In this document: positions 58,899 to 64,000 of the stretch, one piece after another
Layout: the number at the start of each line of letters is the position of its first letter
How positions within the stretch are numbered: position 1 is the first letter of the stretch
Notes under the pieces: generated by a model
Told to the model about the DNA's origin: nothing
Database searches by the model: none
The model's input: only the letters and a program-made list of their open reading frames with translations
Position numbers and translations under genes: made by a program
From: Christensenellaceae bacterium Phil1
Lineage (GTDB): Bacteria; Bacillota; Clostridia; Christensenellales; CAG-138
Direction: 5' to 3'
NCBI GenBank assembly: GCA_001940855.1
Contig: MSGS01000059.1
Location: forward strand, 1 to 64,000
Length of the DNA: 64,000 bases

Positions 58899-60353
58899 TT
58901 ATATATCCTTCAATATCTCGTCCTTCAGCGCGAGCAGAGCGCATATGTTGCGGGCGTCGCGCGGGCAGCTTTCCGCACCCTGAGCGCGGTATAGGCCATA
59001 ATTCATGTGCGAAGCTATTATGTCCGCACCCTTTATGTGGCCGTCGGAGGCGGCTATTTCCTCCGCAACCTTGGCCATGTCCATATCCTTCAGGCCCTTG
59101 ACCTCAAAATGGGCGGAGGCAAGCGCGGCTACTCCGTCGTAATGCGTGGTGAGCACGCTTACGCTGGGCTGCTTATCAAGGTAGCGTGTTACGGCGCGCA
59201 CTATCATTGCGCCTTCCTCGGGATTGGTACCGCGGGCAAATTCATCCAGCAGTATAAGGCTTATGCCTTCGGTTTGTGCGGCGGCCTGCTCAACCTCGTT
59301 GAACTGCACTATCTCCGCGCCGAAGCTTGAAAGGCCGCGGTCCATGTCCTCCAAATCCTCGCTTACTATGAATATGCCGCCGAAAAGCGGAAGCTTTGCA
59401 TATTTGGCGAATGGCAGCATGCCCGCCTTGACAAGCATGGCGTTGAGCGCAAGGGTTTTGAGCGCAACGCTTTTTCCGCCCATGTTTGCGCCGGTTATTA
59501 CCGTTGCGCCGACCGGTGCTGAAAGGGAAACGGGCGTAAAGTGCCGCTCCCGCTCGAAAAGCGCATCCGCCACGCGGGGGTTGACCATATCCTCCATTTC
59601 AACGGGACCGTCGCTGAAGTGCGGCATAACCCCGCCGTAGCGCACGGCAATCTCCGCACGGGCGATTGTGAAATCAAGCTCCGCCACGTTATCCATGCAG
59701 TCTATTATTGCATCGGTATACGGCGCAAGGCTAAGGCAAATCTCCCTGCGGATGCGGCGCTCCTCCGCGTCCTCTTTGCCTGCGGCAGCACTGCGCAGCG
59801 CCATAAGCCGCGCGCGTTCAGCGCTGTCTGTCTCCTTGCGGATAAGCTCCTCTATTTCCCGCTTTTCGCGGCGCGCCTGCTTCAATTCGGGCGATGCGTT
59901 ATCCGCAATGAAGAAGGTTGCGGCGCGGCTGCCCTCGGGGTCTATTATTTTAAGAGCCTCCGTCTGCGCGGGTATCGCTATGCCCTCTATGTGCGCTTTG
60001 GCTATAACGTCCTCAAGCACGGGGGCTATAAGCTCGGTTTGCAGCAAAAAGCGCTTCAACTCAAAAAGCTCAAGCTCGCTGAGCGCCCCTTCACTCAGGT
60101 TCATAACGCTCCTGCGGATATCCTTCATGGGCATCATAAGCCGCTGAAGCCTGCCGTATTCAAAGCTGAGCGTGGTGAGCGTATCCTTAACGCGGCATAC
60201 GTTTGAAAGCTGCGTTTTCAGTTCGTCTATCTCATTCGGGTCAAAAAAGCGCAGCTTGCTCACCCGCGCCTGACCATACGGACTTGAACAGGAAAGCGAA
60301 TTGATAACGTATCTGAATCCTATGTTCTCCTGCTGGGAAAATGTCATTGCCAT
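58899..60353 (-). CDS. MutS-like ATPase, probable aminomutase reactivase subunit KamC
   Basis: A 484-residue protein holding only the core and ATPase parts of MutS: a helical region (about 40-240, including a coiled coil QARREKREIEELIRKE) and an ABC-type ATPase with Walker A GANMGGKS at 288-295, Walker B LILLDEFARGTNPEEG, and LTTHYDG. There is no mismatch-recognition domain. It follows the P-loop KamB-like gene by 19 bases, the pairing described for the reactivase of B12-dependent lysine 5,6-aminomutase in lysine-fermenting clostridia. The MutS-type ATPase is certain; the KamC role is inferred from size and partner. The aminomutase genes are not in the window. Confidence 0.75.
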   Translation of the reverse strand: MAMTFSQQENIGFRYVINSLSCSSPYGQARVSKLRFFDPNEIDELKTQLSNVCRVKDTLTTLSFEYGRLQRLMMPMKDIRRSVMNLSEGALSELELFELKRFLLQTELIAPVLEDVIAKAHIEGIAIPAQTEALKIIDPEGSRAATFFIADNASPELKQARREKREIEELIRKETDSAERARLMALRSAAAGKEDAEERRIRREICLSLAPYTDAIIDCMDNVAELDFTIARAEIAVRYGGVMPHFSDGPVEMEDMVNPRVADALFERERHFTPVSLSAPVGATVITGANMGGKSVALKTLALNAMLVKAGMLPFAKYAKLPLFGGIFIVSEDLEDMDRGLSSFGAEIVQFNEVEQAAAQTEGISLILLDEFARGTNPEEGAMIVRAVTRYLDKQPSVSVLTTHYDGVAALASAHFEVKGLKDMDMAKVAEEIAASDGHIKGADIIASHMNYGLYRAQGAESCPRDARNICALLALKDEILKDI

Positions 60354-60372
60354 TTGTAATAGTCTCCTTTTA

Positions 60373-61389
60373 TCAATCCTCGTCCTTGCTTTCCACGTTC
60401 ACTACCGGCACGCTTACTGCGGCGCGCATGCTGTCGAGCAGCAGCTTCGGGTCCATGTGGAACCCGTATGCGGAAACGGGGTTTACCGTTATTGCCGCCA
60501 GCTTTACCGGCCGCCTTACGCCAATGCGCACGCCGCGAATGAGCAGCTTTTCGTATGAATCGTGACTGAGCAGCAGCTTGCTGCCGTCCTCCGCGCTCAG
60601 CTCGAAGCCCTTCAGCTTTGCCCCGCCCATGAGCACGGGCTTTATTGTTGCGTCCGTTACCGCGCCGGTGATATACGCGCTTTTTACGTCCGCATATTCG
60701 CGGCTGCGGAGCGCCTCGGCAAGGGTCAGGCCGTCCTTCATCTGTTCAACGGTGCCGTCCGCGCGCTTGAAGCGTATCTTGCCGTTCATGGGAATATCAA
60801 GCTCCGCCTCGCTGAAGGATTCCTGTCGCGGCAGCGTCAAAAGCGCGGTTGAAAAGGCGGTATCCTCGATGACCACGTTTATGTCCCGCGAATAGGATGC
60901 GCCGGTGCAAAGTATGGTGGCTTCGCTCACGGTGGGCGCGCAGAGCGTTTTGCGGCTGAGTGCGCCGTCTATTATCGTCATATCCGCGCCGAAGGAAGAA
61001 AAAACGTCCACAAGCGCGCTCAGCTGCGCGGTCATGCTGGGGCCGGCAAGCTGCACGCTGCCGTCGCTTCGGGCGCGGACAACCGCGACCTCCCCCATGG
61101 GGGTGGGCCATCCGGTGGAATAGATTATCTCCCGCGTGATATCGCTCAGGCGGAACATGTCCACGGCCGTGGCAACGAGCGTGCCTTCATAAACGTATAT
61201 GCCGGGCTTTGCCGTGCGGGTAACAAGATCCGTGCTTTCACCGTCCCGCCCTATGCTGGTAAGCCCAAGGCGGACGCGGGATTCGTTAAGCTCCGCAATC
61301 AGCTTATTGAGCACGGTGGTCTTGCCGGCGTTTTTGCACATGCCTATTATGGATAGCGAGCGCACGCCCTGTATGTATTCCTTCAGCAT
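60373..61389 (-). CDS. P-loop protein, probable reactivase subunit KamB
   Basis: A 338-residue protein with Walker A GMCKNAGKT at residues 16-24 and a Walker B-like MTIIDGALSRKT near 140, in the style of the MobB/SIMIBI NTPases. The C-terminal part is a beta-rich region of unknown type. I associate this architecture, followed by a MutS-like gene, with the KamB-KamC reactivase of lysine 5,6-aminomutase, which exchanges damaged cobalamin. AGGAGACTGA precedes the ATG. It lies 8 bases after the DUF1292 gene in a four-gene run that begins with fba. Family assignment is moderately sure. Confidence 0.65.
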   Translation of the reverse strand: MLKEYIQGVRSLSIIGMCKNAGKTTVLNKLIAELNESRVRLGLTSIGRDGESTDLVTRTAKPGIYVYEGTLVATAVDMFRLSDITREIIYSTGWPTPMGEVAVVRARSDGSVQLAGPSMTAQLSALVDVFSSFGADMTIIDGALSRKTLCAPTVSEATILCTGASYSRDINVVIEDTAFSTALLTLPRQESFSEAELDIPMNGKIRFKRADGTVEQMKDGLTLAEALRSREYADVKSAYITGAVTDATIKPVLMGGAKLKGFELSAEDGSKLLLSHDSYEKLLIRGVRIGVRRPVKLAAITVNPVSAYGFHMDPKLLLDSMRAAVSVPVVNVESKDED

Positions 61390-61397
61390 TCAGTCTC

Positions 61398-61679
61398 CTA
61401 TTCGCCGTCCCGCTCCGCTTCCTTTTCCCTTTCAAGGAACAGCTTGAAAACCGCGTCCAGCACATTTGGGTCGTCCACGCCGCGCAGCTCTTCCTCTTCA
61501 TCATCGGCGCCGGCCATAAGCTCCAATATAACAAGCTCCGGCTCGTCGCTTTCATCGTCCACGGGGAACAGCACGGCGTATTCCTTGCCAAGGAACGGCA
61601 CAACGTCCATTATTTCATAGGCAAGCTCGTTTCCGTCCCTGTCCTCAAGGGCGATAAGGTCATTCTGATCTATTTCCAT
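61398..61679 (-). CDS. DUF1292 protein
   Basis: A 93-residue acidic protein of the DUF1292 (YrzB-like) family: MEIDQNDLIALEDRDGNELAY..., then LFPVDDESDEPELVILEL and an acidic tail of D and E. Function is unknown; it is widespread in Firmicutes, usually beside yrrK/ruvX and alaS, which are absent here. The start at 61679 has GGTGATAAAT upstream; an ATG three codons earlier is possible. It lies between fba (15-base gap) and the KamB-like gene (8-base gap), so it is co-transcribed with both. Confidence 0.85.
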   Translation of the reverse strand: MEIDQNDLIALEDRDGNELAYEIMDVVPFLGKEYAVLFPVDDESDEPELVILELMAGADDEEEELRGVDDPNVLDAVFKLFLEREKEAERDGE

Positions 61680-61694
61680 ATTTATCACCGAAGC

Positions 61695-62630
61695 TTACGC
61701 CTTGTTCTCGCAGCCGAGCACATACTGTATTTTGTGCATTACCATCTGCTTTATGGCTTCGCGGCCGGGCTTTAGATACTGGCGCGGGTCAAAATGGTCG
61801 GGATGGGTATAAAGATGCTCGCGCACGCTTGCGGTCATGGCAAGGCGCAGATCGGAATCAATATTTATCTTGCAGACTGCCATGCTTGCGGCCTGGCGCA
61901 GCATATCCTCCGGCACGCCTATGGCATCGGGCATATTGCCGCCGTATTTGTTTATCTTTTCAACAAATTCGGGTATAACGCTGCTTGCACCGTGCAGCAC
62001 TATGGGGAAGCCGGGCAGGCGCTTCTGAACCTCTTCAAGAATATCGAAGCGGAGCTGCGGCTTGGTGCCGGGCTTAAACTTATATGCGCCGTGGCTGGTG
62101 CCTATGGCTATGGCAAGGGAATCCACGCCGGTGCGGGTAACAAAATCGTAAACCTGATCGGGATCGGTATAGCTGCCCTGGCCTATGGCAACCTTAACGT
62201 CGTCCTCAACGCCTTCAAGGCGGCCGAGCTCGCCTTCTACCACAACGCCGTGGTCGTGAGCATATTCAACCACCTGGCGGGTGAGCGCCACGTTATCCTC
62301 GTAAGCATGGTGGCTGCCGTCTATCATGACGGAGGTGAAGCCGCCGTCTATGCAGCTTTTGCAAAGCTCAAAGCTGTCGCCATGGTCAAGATGCAGGCAT
62401 ATGGGCAGGCCGGTTTCGATTATTGCGGCCTCAACAAGCTTCATAAGGTAAGTATGGTTGGCGTATTTGCGCGCGCCTGCGGACACCTGAAGTATCAGCG
62501 GGGCGTTGAGCTCCTTTGCGCCTTCGGTTATGCCCTGGATTATCTCCATGTTATTTACGTTGAACGCGCCTATGGCGTAGCCGCCTTCATAGGCCTTTTT
62601 GAACATTTCGGTACTGGTTACAAGAGGCAT
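61695..62630 (-). CDS. fba: Class II fructose-bisphosphate aldolase
   Basis: Splits fructose-1,6-bisphosphate into dihydroxyacetone phosphate and glyceraldehyde-3-phosphate in glycolysis. The 311-residue zinc enzyme has the class II signature LPICLHLDHGDSFELC (catalytic Asp82, zinc His83), TSHGAYKF and VLHGASSV with the further zinc His residues. Length is typical of the type B Gram-positive form. AAAGGAGATAAAA precedes the ATG and a TTGGCT-17-TATAAT promoter lies just upstream. It is the first gene of a run with DUF1292 and the Kam-like pair. Its product dihydroxyacetone phosphate is also made by the glp operon. Confidence 0.95.
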   Translation of the reverse strand: MPLVTSTEMFKKAYEGGYAIGAFNVNNMEIIQGITEGAKELNAPLILQVSAGARKYANHTYLMKLVEAAIIETGLPICLHLDHGDSFELCKSCIDGGFTSVMIDGSHHAYEDNVALTRQVVEYAHDHGVVVEGELGRLEGVEDDVKVAIGQGSYTDPDQVYDFVTRTGVDSLAIAIGTSHGAYKFKPGTKPQLRFDILEEVQKRLPGFPIVLHGASSVIPEFVEKINKYGGNMPDAIGVPEDMLRQAASMAVCKINIDSDLRLAMTASVREHLYTHPDHFDPRQYLKPGREAIKQMVMHKIQYVLGCENKA

Positions 62631-62665
62631 ATTTTTATCTCCTTTACATGTTCATAGTTACCATT

Positions 62666-62694
62666 ATTATATACTATTTGGCGCGATAAGCCAA
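62666..62694 (-). promoter_or_regulatory. Promoter of the fba operon
   Basis: On the minus strand TTGGCT (62694-62689), 17-base spacer, TATAAT (62671-62666). Confidence 0.75.
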
Positions 62695-62769
62695 CATATA
62701 CATTGCTTATAATTACATATGCTGATAAAATAGTGCCAATATTGACGGATTTGATGGGAGATGATGCGC

Positions 62770-63681
62770 ATGACGCATTCAAGATTTGAAGCAGCAAGAA
62801 AATGGCTCGTGTTCTGGACGCTGTTCATAGGCATAGGCGCGGTAGCCGGGGCGACGGAGATGCTGGTCGACCCATCCGGCAAGGCGATGGGCATGGCGGC
62901 GATGCTGCCGTATTTTCAGGTGCTGCCGTTTGCGGAGTATGTGTTTCAGGATTTTGTATTTTCGGGCATAGCGCTGCTGATAGTGAACGGGCTGAGCAAT
63001 CTTACTGCGGCGGGACTGCTTTTTGCGCGGAAAAAAGCGGGCGTTATACTGGGCGGCGTGTTCGGCGTTACGCTCATGCTTTGGATATGCATACAGTTTG
63101 TTATATTCCCGCTGAACGTGATGTCCACGTTGTATTTCATATTCGGCCTTGCGCAGGCGTGTACGGGCTACGCGGCGTATGTGTTCATGCGGCAGGAAAG
63201 CTTCACCGTGGACACGGCGAAGTACAAAAACATAGGCCGCGACAAAACGCGGCTGGTGGTATATTTTTCCCGCATGGGATACACAAAGCGGACGGCATAC
63301 GAAGCGGCGGACGTTTTGGGCGCAGATATATATGAAATAAAGGCGACGGAGCGCACGGAGGGGACGATCGGCTTCTGGTGGTGCGGCAGGTTCGGCATGC
63401 ACCGCTGGCCGATGCCGATAGAGGATATATCCATAGATTTGACCAAATACAGCCACGTTACCATATGCTCTCCCATATGGGTATTCGCGCTGTGCGCGCC
63501 GGTGAGGGAGTTCTGCATAAGGGCGAAGGGAAGAATCAAGGAAGTTGATTACGTTTTGCTGCACCACACGCAGGGAAAATACCTTAACGCGGCGAAAGAG
63601 ATGGATGACCTCCTGTGCCTTACCCACACCGCGCTAAAAAACATACAGTGCAGAGTTGGGAAGATGAGGGAGGTAAAATAA
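62770..63681 (+). CDS. Membrane protein fused to a flavodoxin-like domain
   Basis: A 303-residue protein with four predicted helices in the first 145 residues (LVFWTLFIGIGAVAGATEML, FVFSGIALLIVNGLSNLTAA, VILGGVFGVTLMLWICIQFV, LYFIFGLAQACTGYAAYVF) and a C-terminal flavodoxin-like domain (about 160-300) that starts RLVVYFSRMGYTKRTAYEAADVLGADIYEI and has ICSPIWVFALCAPVREFC. Such domains bind FMN. The fusion could pass electrons at the membrane, but no partner is visible. The third ATG (62770) fits the GGGAG spacing. Followed by a lipoprotein gene 21 bases later. Confidence 0.8.
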   Translation: MTHSRFEAARKWLVFWTLFIGIGAVAGATEMLVDPSGKAMGMAAMLPYFQVLPFAEYVFQDFVFSGIALLIVNGLSNLTAAGLLFARKKAGVILGGVFGVTLMLWICIQFVIFPLNVMSTLYFIFGLAQACTGYAAYVFMRQESFTVDTAKYKNIGRDKTRLVVYFSRMGYTKRTAYEAADVLGADIYEIKATERTEGTIGFWWCGRFGMHRWPMPIEDISIDLTKYSHVTICSPIWVFALCAPVREFCIRAKGRIKEVDYVLLHHTQGKYLNAAKEMDDLLCLTHTALKNIQCRVGKMREVK

Positions 63682-63702
63682 CACAATACGGAGGGCGAAT
63701 AT

Positions 63703-64000
63703 GTGAAAAGGACATTGGTCGTGGTTTTGCTATGCTTGGGACTGCTTGCCGCAGGGTGCAGCGGCTCGCAAGAGCCTGCAACACAAGCAAATAATATAGC
63801 ACAGGCGGATGGCGATGCGCCGTCCCCATATGCGGAGGCGTACAGCGAACTGTGCGCCGGATACGACGCTATCAATGAGTATAAGGAAGCGACCGATAAG
63901 CTGAGGGAAAGCGTTGGCGATGAAATAGCGCATTCGCTGGTGTGCTGCTGCCTTGATTTTGAAGATGCCGGACATTATGTGACCGGAGCGTATTTTGACG
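63703..64000 (+). CDS. Lipoprotein, cut by the window end
   Basis: A reading frame open to the window edge (99 codons visible). Starts with GTG, 8 bases after GGAGG, giving KRTLVVVLLCLGLLAAGC: a signal peptide with lipobox LAAGC. After an Ala/Gln/Asp-rich linker the mature part begins YAEAYSELCAGYDAINEYKEA and looks helical. Family not recognised. It is 21 bases after the membrane-flavodoxin gene on the same strand, so probably co-transcribed. Confidence 0.7.
   Translation, partial: MKRTLVVVLLCLGLLAAGCSGSQEPATQANNIAQADGDAPSPYAEAYSELCAGYDAINEYKEATDKLRESVGDEIAHSLVCCCLDFEDAGHYVTGAYFD

Noticed and set aside
58899..60353. A mismatch-repair MutS or MutS2
   Set aside because: It lacks the N-terminal mismatch-binding domain of MutS and the Smr nuclease domain of MutS2, and it is paired with a P-loop KamB-like gene.

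Overview
The window looks like a chromosomal segment of an anaerobic, low-oxygen-tolerant Firmicute of the class Clostridia. The basis is a gene set including a clostridial-type glycerol operon with DUF1667, a desulfoferrodoxin, a putative Kam-type aminomutase reactivase pair, many cytoplasmic peptidases, FtsH with a TTG start, strong GGAGG ribosome sites and near-consensus sigma-A promoters. Host genes are fairly GC-rich but use ATA heavily for isoleucine. I cannot name a genus.

Layout. 0-3.8 kb: asnS, an unknown gene, a THEP1-like NTPase, tRNA-Thr(GGT) and proC. 3.8-15.2 kb: an approximately 11.4-kb integrative element inserted in the 3' end of lysS. It carries a Tn916-type integrase and excisionase, an SF2 helicase-like ATPase, a zinc-ribbon protein, a divergently regulated ribbon-helix-helix repressor with palindromic operators, an ArdC antirestriction protein, a short second tyrosine recombinase, two lipoproteins, two XRE regulators and a large beta-helix surface protein. 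It has no visible relaxase, type IV secretion or replication genes. The displaced original lysS end and its terminator sit on the far side, next to proC. 15.2-18.6 kb: lysS, greA, and a CtpA protease. 18.7-23.4 kb: a glycerol catabolism operon (glpK, a GlpO-like FAD dehydrogenase, an FAD/NAD oxidoreductase, DUF1667). 23.4-29.6 kb: an oligopeptide ABC transporter with a fused two-domain ATPase. 29.7-32.3 kb: a small membrane protein, desulfoferrodoxin, and a 1.2-kb gene-free repeat island with a 99-bp perfect inverted repeat. 32.3-44.1 kb: a DUF885 lipoprotein, a peptidoglycan-binding/LysM protein, ftsH, a HAD hydrolase, DUF2156 and GNAT proteins, yajC, dus and a Na/Pi cotransporter. 44.1-50.6 kb: a second repeat island, an M23 peptidase, YqhQ (DUF1385), a methyltransferase and an M16C peptidase. 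50.6-57.4 kb: a seven-gene minus-strand run (amidase, M19 dipeptidase, three M42 aminopeptidases, aminopeptidase P, alkyltransferase-like protein). 57.5-64 kb: an apparently leaderless DMT transporter, a third repeat island, the KamC/KamB-like pair with DUF1292 and fba, a membrane-flavodoxin fusion and a lipoprotein cut by the window edge.

Together the genes suggest a peptide- and amino-acid-using anaerobe: high-expression peptide uptake (opp), many intracellular peptidases, a possible lysine or ornithine aminomutase repair system and glycerol-3-phosphate oxidation. The most unusual material is the lysS-targeted element with its internal iteron-like repeats and compact RHH switch, and a family of mobile-looking non-coding repeats found at three loci.
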